In this document: positions 26,419-35,026 of the stretch, piece by piece
Numbering within the stretch: the stretch's first letter is position 1
How the letters are laid out: each line of letters starts with the position of its first letter
Assembly: GCF_023617245.1 (NCBI RefSeq)
Contig: NZ_CP067396.1
Location: 5,483,001 to 5,547,000 of the forward strand
Direction of reading: 5' to 3'
Origin: Lysobacter enzymogenes
Lineage (GTDB): Bacteria; Pseudomonadota; Gammaproteobacteria; Xanthomonadales; Xanthomonadaceae
Length of the DNA: 64,000 nt
Translations under genes and position numbers: made by a program
Notes under the pieces: model-generated
Database searches by the model: none
The model's input: only the letters and a program-made list of their open reading frames with translations
Told to the model about the DNA's origin: nothing

Positions 26419-26934
26419 ATGAACTTCACCCAATCGCTGCTATGCATACCGGTCCCAATATCGGGCGACACAATTACGCAAGAGGCCCCTAAGAAGCTCC
26501 TTGAAGTGGCCGCGGAACAGGGCTCATTCGCTCTGTTTTGCGATGCGGTCAGACAGTCGGGACTCCAAGAAACCCTGGGGGGGAAAGGCCCCTTCACGGC
26601 ATTCATTCCCACCGATGCCGCATTCGAAAAGTTGCCAAAGGGCTACCTTGATGCACTTGTTTTGCCAGAGAACAAGAAGCAGCTGATCGACTTGATCAGT
26701 TATCACATCGTGCCGAAGCGAAAGACGGTCGTGGAATTTGAACGTTGGGATTCGTTGAAGACCCTGGACGGAAATACCCTATCCGTCCAATCCGTGAACA
26801 AGCAGGTGATTGTCGGTGTTGGAAAGGTCGTGTTGCCTGACTTGTACGCCGTCAACGCGGCTATACACGGAATAGATCGGGTCAATATCCCGCCAAGTGC
26901 ACAGGGGCTTGCCCCTCCTCCGGTCGCCGGATAG
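26419..26934 (+). CDS. Fasciclin-domain protein, cassette copy 2
   Basis: A 171-residue FAS1 protein: FTAFIPTDAAFEKLPKGYLD (H1 box, about residues 59-78), ISYHIVPKRKTVVEFERW, and AAIHGIDRVNIPP near the end. As in copy 1 there is no classic signal peptide. Compared with copy 1 the gene order is changed: here it comes third, 240 bases after the membrane gene, whereas in copy 1 it comes first. This second paralogous set strengthens the case that the three proteins belong together. Confidence 0.87.
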   Translation: MNFTQSLLCIPVPISGDTITQEAPKKLLEVAAEQGSFALFCDAVRQSGLQETLGGKGPFTAFIPTDAAFEKLPKGYLDALVLPENKKQLIDLISYHIVPKRKTVVEFERWDSLKTLDGNTLSVQSVNKQVIVGVGKVVLPDLYAVNAAIHGIDRVNIPPSAQGLAPPPVAG

Positions 26935-26988
26935 TCGACGCAGGGACACCATCCTGCACCGCTCTTTGAGTCGGCAAGGGGCATTCGC

Positions 26989-27011
26989 GGTCGAGGGGTC
27001 GAGGGGTCGAG
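26989..27011. repeat. Short tandem repeat GGTCGAGG
   Basis: The 8-base unit GGTCGAGG occurs nearly three times in a row in the spacer after the fasciclin gene. It is probably slippage-derived and has no clear role. Confidence 0.6.
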
Positions 27012-27120
27012 TACCGTGCCACAGAACCCAAGGTTTGCGATTCAGCGGCGAGAGAACGGAAACTTCGTCATGCCGCGTACGATTGAAGCAGCAGTCACGG
27101 TACAGCTCATATCCCCTTCC

Positions 27121-28668
27121 TCACAACGGCCCCATTGAAGGCAGCGTGACGACAAAGCGCGTTCCTGCGCCTAAGCCGCCGCTTTCCACAGTGACCTGAC
27201 CCTCATGCGCGAGCACCAGTTCGCGCACAACGGTAAGCCCGATCCCCAGTCCTGTGCCGTTGACTCCGACAGCGCGGACCTCCTGAACAAAGGGCTCGAA
27301 GACACTCGTCAGCGACTCCGGCGCGATGCCTATCCCACTGTCGACGACACATACTTCGATCTGGGTATTAAATAGACGGACCGACAAGACGATCTCGCCT
27401 TGTTCGGGCGTGTACTTAGAGGCATTATCCAGCAGGTTACGCAGCACTTGGGTGAGGCGGCCCGCATCTCCGTCGACAATGAGCCGCCCCGTCGGGACAC
27501 TGATGAAGAAACGCTGCTGACGTGCCTCCATAGCCGAACGGCAGGCCTCGGCGGCCTGTTCGGCGATCAGAACCATGTCAACGGGACGTCGATCGAGTTG
27601 AAACTTTCCGCTTTTCGCCCGCGCCACATCGACCAAGTCACCGATCAATCGTGAGATATGCATGACTTCGCGTTCGATGATGCGCTGCATATCAATCCGT
27701 TCGCTCACGCTCTCCGACTTCAGCATGGTCGCGGCGATCAGAATCGGCGTTAGAGGATTGCGCAGTTCATGAGCAACCATTGCCATCGCCTGTTGCTGAT
27801 GCTGATACGCAGCTTCGGCCGCGACTTGCGACTGACGGGAACTCAACGCGGCCAGCACCAACTCGCCGTTGGCTTCCTGAAGCTGATCGATACGCATACC
27901 GGGTCGAGCAATCGCCGCCTGATAGCGGGAAAATGGCCGGATCTTCTGCCTTTCGAAACGGCTATCGCCCAGGCTTTCGCGCACCGCGTGATCCCGGTAA
28001 AAGGCATACCTTCCCCGCCCCTTTCGTCCTTGTTTGGCACGATACATCGCGGCATCAGCCCGGCCGATCAAGCTCTCGACATCATCTCCATCGGCCGGAA
28101 AAAGGCTGATGCCGATGCTCGCCGTTAAACGCAGGACATGCGCCCCCATTCGACACGGAACTCCCAGCGCATCGATGAGTTTTTCGGCGGTTGCGCCGGC
28201 GTCTGACGCGTCTCCTATCCTGCTCAACAAGATCAGGAACTCGTCTCCGCCGTAGCGACTGATCATGTCCCCTTCCCGCGTCACGGCCGCGAGCCGATGC
28301 GCGGCCATCCGCAATACTTCGTCGCCGGCGGCGTGGCCGAGCGTATCATTGATCCACTTGAAGTTGTCCAGATCTATGAACAGCAATGCGACGAGCCCAC
28401 CATAACGACGAGAGTTCGCTATCGCAGTACTGAAATGCTCTGATAGGCGCTCGCGATTGGGCAGCAAGGTGAGGGAATCCATGCCCACGGACCGAACCGC
28501 CTCGTCGAGCTTGTAGGCGGCGGCATCGGACTCCTGCCGTGCTTGCAGGGCGGCGATAACGAGCTGCTGATTGACCGCCACCAGATCGGCTGGGGCCGCG
28601 CTGCGACGGGCATACGCGCTCGAGACGCTTTTAATCCGAGCCACCAGTACCCTCGCGGCTTTCTGCAT
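27121..28668 (-). CDS. GGDEF-histidine kinase fusion protein
   Basis: One polypeptide of about 515 residues from this start. The first half is a GGDEF domain (DSLTLLPNRERLSEHF, FIDLDNFKWINDTLGHAAGD, active-site RYGGDEF, then ASIGISLFP and ADAAMYRAKQ). The second is a histidine kinase: HisKA with MAMVAHELRNPLTPI and HATPase with NLLDNASKYTP, DSGIGIAP and GTGLGIGL. It should make cyclic di-GMP and also autophosphorylate; no receiver, sensor or membrane domain is seen. I choose the ATG with AGG upstream; in-frame ATGs at 28752 and 28857 would overlap the KaiC-like gene. It is the last gene of a three-gene operon. Confidence 0.8.
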   Translation of the reverse strand: MQKAARVLVARIKSVSSAYARRSAAPADLVAVNQQLVIAALQARQESDAAAYKLDEAVRSVGMDSLTLLPNRERLSEHFSTAIANSRRYGGLVALLFIDLDNFKWINDTLGHAAGDEVLRMAAHRLAAVTREGDMISRYGGDEFLILLSRIGDASDAGATAEKLIDALGVPCRMGAHVLRLTASIGISLFPADGDDVESLIGRADAAMYRAKQGRKGRGRYAFYRDHAVRESLGDSRFERQKIRPFSRYQAAIARPGMRIDQLQEANGELVLAALSSRQSQVAAEAAYQHQQQAMAMVAHELRNPLTPILIAATMLKSESVSERIDMQRIIEREVMHISRLIGDLVDVARAKSGKFQLDRRPVDMVLIAEQAAEACRSAMEARQQRFFISVPTGRLIVDGDAGRLTQVLRNLLDNASKYTPEQGEIVLSVRLFNTQIEVCVVDSGIGIAPESLTSVFEPFVQEVRAVGVNGTGLGIGLTVVRELVLAHEGQVTVESGGLGAGTRFVVTLPSMGPL

Positions 28669-28735
28669 CTTTGCCTGTTCGCAACCGCCTCGAACCGCTT
28701 TGCGGTTGCCGCGGCGGCGGAGCCCAGATCCGAAT

Positions 28736-30211
28736 CTAGCCACGACCGTCATCGCAAGTACCATGCGTGCCGGTTTTGCGGGTAGGTCGCCCCCCGAGAA
28801 GGCCCTCGCGATCGTCCAGTCGTCCGGCAATCCGTAGACCATCGCTATCGATTTCATACAACCGCAAGTCGTTTGAATGGGCGCTGGCCCGAACTTTGAC
28901 TACCGCGATAACTCGCAACAAGCGACTATCGATCTCGATATAGCGCTGCACGATGATGGCGTCGGTCAGGAATGCAGTGCCATAGGGGCTAAAGCGCAAG
29001 TCGGTATAGCGGTCCTCCAGTTCTGATGTCATCAGCAGGCTTACACCAGCCTTAGCCATCGCGGAAACTAAGCGCGCCAGAGACTGACGAAAATCCTCGC
29101 GGAATGTCGGCGCCAGCGCCAGTTCGAACGCCGAGAGCGAATCGATGACCACTCGCGTAGCACCGAGACGTTCCACCTCCTTGAGCAACAGCAGAATCAC
29201 CTCGTCTATGGACAGATCGCTGGCACGGCTATCGACCAGGCCCACGCATCCAGTCTCGATCAGTTCGATCAGTCGTTCGTTACGACCACGGTTGGGTTGC
29301 TGTTCGAACACGGCGATCACACCCCGCTCTCCCACGCGATCCCCCTCGCTCAGGAACGCCGAGGCCAAGATGCTCTTTCCCGAGCCGGAGGGGCCCGCGA
29401 CAAGCAACGAGTATCCCTGGGGCAAGCCACCTCCAAGCATTTCGTCCAGAGTCGCATCGCCCATCCCCAGCCGCGGCTTGGTGCCGGCGCCACGGTCCAT
29501 AGCCGCTGCGATCAGGGCCGGCGCGAATACTTCGATGCCCTCCGGGCCGATGCGGAAGGTATGCAGGCCAGGCAAGGTGGCTTGACCGCGCATCTTCAGC
29601 ACCTCCATTTTCCGTACCATCGAATTGCGCTGCACGCTTTGCCGCAACCAGATCAATCCATCGGCCACGGTGAACACCGGGTTGGCCTCGCTGTCGTTGA
29701 AGTACTCTCCGATCAGAAAGGTAGTCGCCTGCCAGCCGGTCATTGCGACTCCCAGCCGCTGGACGAAGTGCTGCAGATCGGCGATCCGATCGCCTGCCGA
29801 AACACCTGCGAGCATTACGGACCGGAACGAATCAACAAAAACGAGGGCGGGACCGGATTTCTCGACCTCAGCTTCGATTCGTTAAAGTACGCGATCGAGA
29901 CTTCCGGCCTGGATCTCTTCGCCGAGGTTAACGAACCGCACAGAGCGATTGATCGCCGTGTCGTCGAAGAACCCGAACTGCTGCTGATAGCGGAGCATCT
30001 TGAGCGGGGGTTCGCCAAGAACCGTGAAATACAATGCCGGACGGCGCGGCGTCGCCAAGGCGAACATGATCTGATGTGCAAGCGTCGTCTTCCCGCATCC
30101 GGGAGGGCCGGCGATGAGATTGAAGGAGTACTCGGGTAGGCCGCCGCCCAAGACTGCGTCCAAGCCTGGGACCCCAGTGGCCAAACGGGTAATGGTCACT
30201 TTGCTGCTCAT
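28736..30211 (-). pseudogene. KaiC-like double ATPase with one in-frame stop
   Basis: The reading frame from 30211 is a KaiC/RadA-type protein. The first lobe has Walker A GPPGCGKTT (residues 35-43). It is stopped by TAA at 29882-29884 after SLDRVL, yet the same frame goes straight on with RIEAEVEKSGPALVFVDSFRS, as expected for the Walker B strand, and then a complete second lobe with GPSGSGKSI (about residue 273). Without the stop the protein would have 491 residues, normal for two-lobe KaiC relatives. A single base change (CAA or GAA to TAA) or sequencing error explains it. An in-frame ATG at 29815 could restart the second lobe. It overlaps the upstream gene by four bases. Confidence 0.8.
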
Positions 30212-30636
30212 GGGGGGACATCCTGCGGCGGTAAATCACTAAGAGGATCCATCGGCACGGGGCATAAGAGCCGCTGAGCTAATGAAGGGCCGATCAGACT
30301 GGCGAGCAACTCATGGAAGGTGCGCAGGAAACTGCTCCCACTCGTCAATGCGTCGCTTGCGCTGCATTGCATGAGGTATTCGCGAAGTCCGTCTACGTCG
30401 TTTCCCTGCGCGGAGGAAGTCGACACCCGATTGAACCCGGGAGTCGTAGCACTCGCCAGATTGAGGCTGCGCCTGTACAGCGCAGTGACGGCGGCGGATC
30501 CTACGATGGGCCGCAAGGCCGCTTCGAACTCCAGCCAGAGAGAGGCAACCGCTTCGGCTATCGCCACCGCATCCGCATTTTTATCGATGGCCTGCGCCAA
30601 TCGACAGTCGATTCCCTGATTTTCCTGATCGTCCAT
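30208..30636 (-). CDS. Small conserved partner of the KaiC-like protein
   Basis: A 142-residue, mainly helical soluble protein starting MDDQENQG, with a core AEAVASLWLEFEAALRPIVG then AAVTALYRRSLNLA and a second half FLRTFHELLASLIGPSLAQRLL. Its stop overlaps the KaiC-like start (ATGA), making a tight operon of small protein, KaiC-like ATPase and GGDEF-kinase. I recall similar proteins next to KaiC-type genes in Xanthomonadaceae but have no function for them; an adaptor or regulator of the ATPase is an inference from position. Confidence 0.6.
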   Translation of the reverse strand: MDDQENQGIDCRLAQAIDKNADAVAIAEAVASLWLEFEAALRPIVGSAAVTALYRRSLNLASATTPGFNRVSTSSAQGNDVDGLREYLMQCSASDALTSGSSFLRTFHELLASLIGPSLAQRLLCPVPMDPLSDLPPQDVPP

Positions 30637-31003
30637 CGCATGAACCACAGGACCAGTCTCGCGAAGAAACCTACACTACTCCTATTTCTTCCGTCTGAGC
30701 CAAAACGTCGTCTGTTCAGCAATACGGGAGGCGTGGCGTTGGATTCCTTAGATGGCACTAAAAGTACTTATCGCCTGTAAACGTCGTCGATAGACCTGAT
30801 AATCGCTGCGGGCGGCAGTCCGGCAGATGCGACGCATCCAATTTTGACCGGGCCGCCGATGACCATGCTGGCCTCCCCCGTGAAGGAACCATGCTGCAGA
30901 TTGGAGTTGATTGCGGGGGTCTGCCAGAGAGCCTAAATCCAATCCCCAAGCGGTGCATATTCGATCCAAGCGGCGTGGGATAACGGCCACGAGAGGCTTC
31001 CGA
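30637..31003. other. Spacer upstream of the KaiC operon
   Basis: About 370 bases without a supported gene; it should contain the operon promoter on the minus strand and the lost upstream part of nothing recognisable. Confidence 0.35.
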
Positions 31004-31237
31004 TCACGGGACCAAAGCCCCCGACTCCGTCGCGCCAGTAGTTTCATCTCCGCCTGCATCGATCGGGACTGTCGGTCGGCCATGCAAGTAACCTTGCTGA
31101 AGGCAGATACCGAGGCTCAGCAAATCCTCGGCATCCTCCGCCGTCTCCACGCCCTCGGCAACGACCTCCGCCCCCAGATCCAGCACCATCGCTGCGACGT
31201 GCGCAACCACCTTCCGACGGACCCGTTGCGTCGCCCC
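31004..31237 (-). pseudogene. C-terminal fragment of an EAL-domain gene
   Basis: From about 31231 the minus-strand translation reads QRVRRKVVAHVAAMVLDLGA, then EVVAEGVETAEDAEDLL and QQGYLHGRP, about 82 percent identical over 61 residues to the end of the intact EAL protein at 53637. The catalytic core and start are missing. It is a decayed partial duplicate of that gene or a relative. Confidence 0.75.
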
Positions 31238-31337
31238 CGACGCCCCCTGCACCGCAGGCGCGCGCAGCCAGCTAACGCTCTGGCCGCAACAGGCGACCGC
31301 CGCCGCCCTGCTGTCCAACGCCTCATGGGTGGCGTCG

Positions 31338-31712
31338 ATGGAGCCGACCGTGTCGGTACTGTCAGCGCCGTTCCGCGCGCGCCCCGCAGGGCTGGTCTCG
31401 GCTCAGTGCCCACGCGTCGCGCACTATCGCGCTTCGTTCGACAACACGCCGCTGCGAGGCGCAGCACGCTTCCGCCTGGAGCGCGGGCGCTGCGTCGGCG
31501 AATTGAACGCCAACGGGGCCTTGCACGCGCATTTCGCCGGCGCCACCGCTTGGCCCGATCGCCGGCTGCGTATTGTCGCTCTAGACGCTGACGGCTCGCT
31601 TGCGCGCGCCGCGTTGGTCACGCCGTATGGCTTGTACGAATTGCGGGCTTACCCAAGCGGGACATGGCGTGCGCAGCTAAGCCCAAAGAAGAAGCTGACG
31701 ATCTTCTTCTAG
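31338..31712 (+). CDS. Hypothetical protein, 124 residues
   Basis: A GC-rich frame with normal codon bias starting MEPTVSVLSAPFRARPAG. The middle alternates charged and hydrophobic residues in a beta pattern (AARFRLERGRCVGELNANGA; RRLRIVALDADGSLARAALV; YGLYELRAYPSGTWRAQL) and the end is KKKLTIFF. No signal peptide, no family recognised. It is divergent from the EAL fragment. Confidence 0.45.
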   Translation: MEPTVSVLSAPFRARPAGLVSAQCPRVAHYRASFDNTPLRGAARFRLERGRCVGELNANGALHAHFAGATAWPDRRLRIVALDADGSLARAALVTPYGLYELRAYPSGTWRAQLSPKKKLTIFF

Positions 31713-31828
31713 TCGGCGCCGCACCTTCCAACAACGCACTAAAGGTAACTACAAAGAAACTCTGATCGAGTTTCAACAGGACTTCTGGAGACACGACAAT
31801 TTTCTCACCCATACAGAGGGCGATCGAC

Positions 31829-31851
31829 TGGCGCACCTCAACGGTGCGCCA
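31829..31851. terminator. Hairpin downstream of csbD
   Basis: Perfect 9-base arms TGGCGCACC and GGTGCGCCA with loop TCAAC, 32 bases beyond the stop of csbD and between convergent genes. No T-run follows on either strand. Confidence 0.45.
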
Positions 31852-31882
31852 TCGACTAAAGGCAGACGATCTGCAACTGGGC

Positions 31883-32065
31883 TTACTTGCCCATCTTGTC
31901 ACGCACTTTATCGGCTAGTTCGCCCGCCTTGGCCTGCGCCTTGCCGATGTTTTTCTCAGCGATGCCTTCAAGTTCGGTCTTGGTATCGCCCGTCATCTTG
32001 CCAATGGCTTCCTTGACCGAGCCCTTGACTTGCTTCGCCATGCCTTCGATACGGTTCTTGTCCAT
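31883..32065 (-). CDS. CsbD-family stress protein
   Basis: A 60-residue, highly charged helical protein: MDKNRIEGMAKQVKGSVKEA then IGKMTGDTKTELEGIAEKNI and AQAKAGELADKV. This is the typical CsbD pattern (N-R-I-E-G-x-x-K-x-x-K-G ... G-K ... G-D ... A-x-G-K ... Q). CsbD proteins are abundant general-stress proteins of unknown mechanism. A palindrome shared with the PAS-LuxR regulator promoter lies about 94 bases upstream, so it may be a target of that regulator. Confidence 0.92.
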   Translation of the reverse strand: MDKNRIEGMAKQVKGSVKEAIGKMTGDTKTELEGIAEKNIGKAQAKAGELADKVRDKMGK

Positions 32066-32158
32066 ACTGCACCTCGTGATGGGGGATAGTCCGGACGTCG
32101 GCGACGCCTAGGACGACTCCACTGTGCGCATCGGAGGGCTGCCGCGACAGCGATTAAT

Positions 32159-32177
32159 GCACCAATCCACTTAGTGC
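32159..32177. promoter_or_regulatory. Palindromic operator candidate upstream of csbD
   Basis: GCACCAATCC ACTT AGTGC: GCAC and GTGC arms 11 bases apart. Outside and inside the arms it matches the site at 33766-33784 (shared ATGCACCAATCC and AGTGC-x-TTTG). It lies between the regulator stop and the csbD start. Confidence 0.55.
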
Positions 32178-32187
32178 GTTTGCGCCG

Positions 32188-33699
32188 CTAGGAACGGCCG
32201 CGCTTCTTCGCCCGCACCGGCGATGCGCCGGCGCTGCCGAAGAACCCGCGTTCGCGCGCCCACACGATGGCTTCGCTACGGCTGTGTACGCCCAGCTTCG
32301 AATACAGCGCCGCCACATGGTTGCGAACAGTGTTCGGCGCCAGCTCCAGGCGCGCGGCGATTTCCTTGTCGGCCAGACCCTCGCAGATCAGGCCGAGAAC
32401 GTCCCGCTCGCGCGCGGTCAGCTCGCCCAGCTCAGCCGACGGAGTCGACTGTCCATTGCGGCGAACGTTGGCCAGCTTTTCGATCAGCGTCTGGCTGAAC
32501 CACGAAGCGTCCTGCATCACCGTCTCGATGGCGCTCACCAGCTCCAGTTCGTTGCGTTTGCGATCGCTGATGTCCATCAGCACAAGCAGGTAGCAATCGG
32601 CGCCGTGAATGCTCACGCTCTCGGCCGACACCAGACAATCCAGCGCACCGTCGTCCTTACGGGCGATGCGGAATTCGAGATTCTGAAGCGCCGCCTGATT
32701 GGCCAGAACGTTGCCGACCTGCAAGGCATCGGCGGTTCGCTCGAACAGGCCGGAACCGGCTAGGGTCTTGCCGATCACGTCCTCTGCGCCGTACCCGGTC
32801 GCTGCGAAGAAAGCTTCGTTGGTCTCCAGAATCGCCAACCGATCGGCGCTGCACACCAACGTGGGCACTGGCGTGAGCTTGAACGCTTTGGCGAAGCGCT
32901 CTTCGCTCTGGCGCAACGCGATTTCGGCTTTCCGTCGTGGCTCCAAGTCCATGAAGGTGAACAGCATGCAGGCTTCTTCGCCTACTTCGATGGGCTGTCC
33001 AGCGACGATCACCAGCTTGCTGCCGCCCTCTGGCAGGCTCAGCTCCGCTTCCATCTGCGGGATCGTGGCGCCCTCCCCTAACCGCTGGATCGCGAGTTCG
33101 CGATTCTGCGCGCCCTCAAGCACGTCCAGTTCGTACACCGAACGACCGATGACTCGGTCGCGCTCGTGACCGGTCATCTCCAGGAAGCCCTGGTTGACTT
33201 TGATGTAGCGCAAGTCGCCGAGCCGGCAGATGACCGCGGGCGAAGGATTGGCGTTGAAGGTTTTTTCGAAGCGCTGCTCGGCGCTCGCCCAGTCAGTGGC
33301 GTCGGCGAGGATCAGCACCAAGCAGTCCGGCGCGCCGTCGGTATCGGTCAGCACCAAGCTGCGCACGCGGTGGACCCAGCGCGCGTCCGCATCCGCGACC
33401 GGAACGACTTCGACGACCACGTCGCTGAAGGCTTCGCCCGCGACGACCCGGTCGATCGGGTAACTACCTTCGCTCAGGCGATGGTGATTGCGGTAGCGCA
33501 GCTCATAGCGGTCGCGGTACTCGCTCACGGTCGCACCGAGGCCTTCGATCGTCTCCACGCCATGCATCTTCAATGCCGCGTCGTTGGCCCAGACGATGCG
33601 TTGATCGGGCTCGACGAGGATCACACCGTCGCTGAGTCCACGGATGATCTGCTGCAGCTGCTGTCGGTCGGTCTGGCGTTGCAGGACGGGGTCGTTCAT
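32188..33699 (-). CDS. Triple-PAS LuxR-type transcription regulator
   Basis: A 503-residue soluble protein. Three PAS domains at about 8-125, 140-260 and 270-385 (for instance GVILVEPDQRIVWANDAALK and TPVPTLVCSADRLAILETNE) precede a C-terminal LuxR/GerE helix-turn-helix (LTARERDVLGLICEGLADKE then IAARLELAPNTVRNHVAALY). It should sense a ligand, redox state or light through PAS and control transcription directly, without a kinase. Start: the ATG opening MNDPVLQRQ, since the longer upstream frame overlaps the divergent promoter region. Palindromes in its own promoter region and before csbD suggest autoregulation and a csbD target. Confidence 0.85.
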   Translation of the reverse strand: MNDPVLQRQTDRQQLQQIIRGLSDGVILVEPDQRIVWANDAALKMHGVETIEGLGATVSEYRDRYELRYRNHHRLSEGSYPIDRVVAGEAFSDVVVEVVPVADADARWVHRVRSLVLTDTDGAPDCLVLILADATDWASAEQRFEKTFNANPSPAVICRLGDLRYIKVNQGFLEMTGHERDRVIGRSVYELDVLEGAQNRELAIQRLGEGATIPQMEAELSLPEGGSKLVIVAGQPIEVGEEACMLFTFMDLEPRRKAEIALRQSEERFAKAFKLTPVPTLVCSADRLAILETNEAFFAATGYGAEDVIGKTLAGSGLFERTADALQVGNVLANQAALQNLEFRIARKDDGALDCLVSAESVSIHGADCYLLVLMDISDRKRNELELVSAIETVMQDASWFSQTLIEKLANVRRNGQSTPSAELGELTARERDVLGLICEGLADKEIAARLELAPNTVRNHVAALYSKLGVHSRSEAIVWARERGFFGSAGASPVRAKKRGRS

Positions 33700-33765
33700 G
33701 GCAGGTCGTAGATCGGGGGAGCGGCGATGATCGTGTAGAGGATGTGATCGCCGGATGAGACGAAT

Positions 33766-33784
33766 GCACCAATCCCGGTAGTGC
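33766..33784. promoter_or_regulatory. Palindromic operator candidate in the regulator promoter
   Basis: GCACCAATCC CGGT AGTGC, GCAC and GTGC arms with 11 bases between. It sits 67 bases upstream of the PAS-LuxR gene and 157 bases upstream of the divergent membrane protein gene. See the matching site at 32159. Confidence 0.55.
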
Positions 33785-33940
33785 ATTTGAAAGACGCCCA
33801 GACGCACTTCCGTGCGCAGACTTGATGCACAGGACCACGGTCGCCGGCGCAACCCCGCTACGCGGTCCCATTCGATATAAACCGCGTGCATCAGCGCCGA
33901 GCCGTCCGAACCTGCCCCCCACTGCAATTCGAGGTAATCC

Positions 33941-34897
33941 ATGAACACCGTTCTCGCCGATTCGCGCCCCGCGCGTATCTCCTGGGGCGCCGTTTTTGCC
34001 GGCGGCCTGATCTCGTTGATCGTGTACCTGGTGCTGAGCGTGCTCGGCACCGCGATCGGCGCTTCCGCGCTGGACCCCATGGGCGACGCGCACCCGCTGG
34101 CCGGGTTCGGCACCGGCACCGGCGTCTGGCTGACCGGTACGACGTTGCTGGCCATCTTCGCCGGCGCCTATATCGCCGGCCGCTCGGCGCCGAGCCAGGG
34201 CGCGCTGCACGGCGTACTGACCTGGGCGGCGACCACACTGGCCACCGTGTGGCTGCTGGCCTCGCTGGCGGCGGGCCTGGCCGGCGCAGCCGCCAACACC
34301 GTCGGCAAAGGACTGAGCCTGGCCGGCCAGGGCGCCGCCGCGGCGGCACCGCAGCTGGCCTCTAGTGTGCAGGCGCAACTGCGCGAGAGCGGCATCTCCC
34401 TGGACTGGGACGATCTTAAGCGTGAGCTGGATACCGCCCTGCGCCAGACCGGCAAAGCCGAGCTGGATCCGCAGCACCTTCGCCAGGATGCGCAGCGCAG
34501 CGCCGATGAGGCCAAGGGCGTCGCCCAGGAGGCCGCGCTCGACCCGCAGGCGGCGAACGCCGAGTTGAGCGACTGGTTCGCCCAGGTACGCGAGCGCGGT
34601 GAGCCGGCCTTGGCCGCCGCGGACAAGGACGCGCTCGCGCATTTGATCGCAGCCCGCACGGGTCAGTCGCTCGACCAGGCGCGCGTCACCGCTGACCGCT
34701 ATGCGCAGACCTACGACCAGGCGATGGCCAAGTACCAGCAGCTCAAGGTGCAGGCCGAGCAGAAGGCGCGCGAAGCGGCCCAGTCCGCCTCGTCGGGCGT
34801 GTCGAAGGCCGCTTGGAGCAGCCTGATCGTGCTGATCCTGGGCGGGCTGCTGGCGTTCTTCGCCGGTCGCCTGGGTTATCGCCGCCAGGTGCGCTGA
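33941..34897 (+). CDS. Membrane protein with amphipathic helical domain
   Basis: A 318-residue protein with membrane helices near residues 15-42 (WGAVFAGGLISLIVYLVLS), 60-80, 90-115 and a final one at about 290-310 (WSSLIVLILGGLLAFFAGRL). Between the third and fourth lies a long charged, alanine-rich helical region (about 150-285) with repeated A-x-x-A-x-x-x-A pattern. The N-terminal part resembles YrzE/TIGR04086-type small membrane proteins of unknown function. It is divergent from the PAS-LuxR regulator and shares its promoter region, so it is a likely target. Confidence 0.6.
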   Translation: MNTVLADSRPARISWGAVFAGGLISLIVYLVLSVLGTAIGASALDPMGDAHPLAGFGTGTGVWLTGTTLLAIFAGAYIAGRSAPSQGALHGVLTWAATTLATVWLLASLAAGLAGAAANTVGKGLSLAGQGAAAAAPQLASSVQAQLRESGISLDWDDLKRELDTALRQTGKAELDPQHLRQDAQRSADEAKGVAQEAALDPQAANAELSDWFAQVRERGEPALAAADKDALAHLIAARTGQSLDQARVTADRYAQTYDQAMAKYQQLKVQAEQKAREAAQSASSGVSKAAWSSLIVLILGGLLAFFAGRLGYRRQVR

Positions 34898-34944
34898 TCT
34901 GAGCTCACCGGAACATGCAAGCTGGGTTCCGTGCAATCAAGGCC

Positions 34945-34970
34945 AGCCGACGCTCCTCGGGGCGTCGGCT
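34945..34970. terminator. Bidirectional terminator hairpin
   Basis: Perfect 9-base arms AGCCGACGC and GCGTCGGCT with an 8-base loop, between the convergent genes ending at 34897 (+) and 35027 (-). No strong T-run. Confidence 0.6.
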
Positions 34971-35026
34971 GTCGTCGTTGGGGCTGAGCTCCACCCGCCG
35001 CACGTCTGCCGCTATGATCTCTGCGT

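Noticed and set aside
26989..27011. Tandem GGTCGAGG units considered as iterons or a CRISPR-like start
   Set aside because: Fewer than three units, no spacers, no replication gene nearby; simple slippage is enough.
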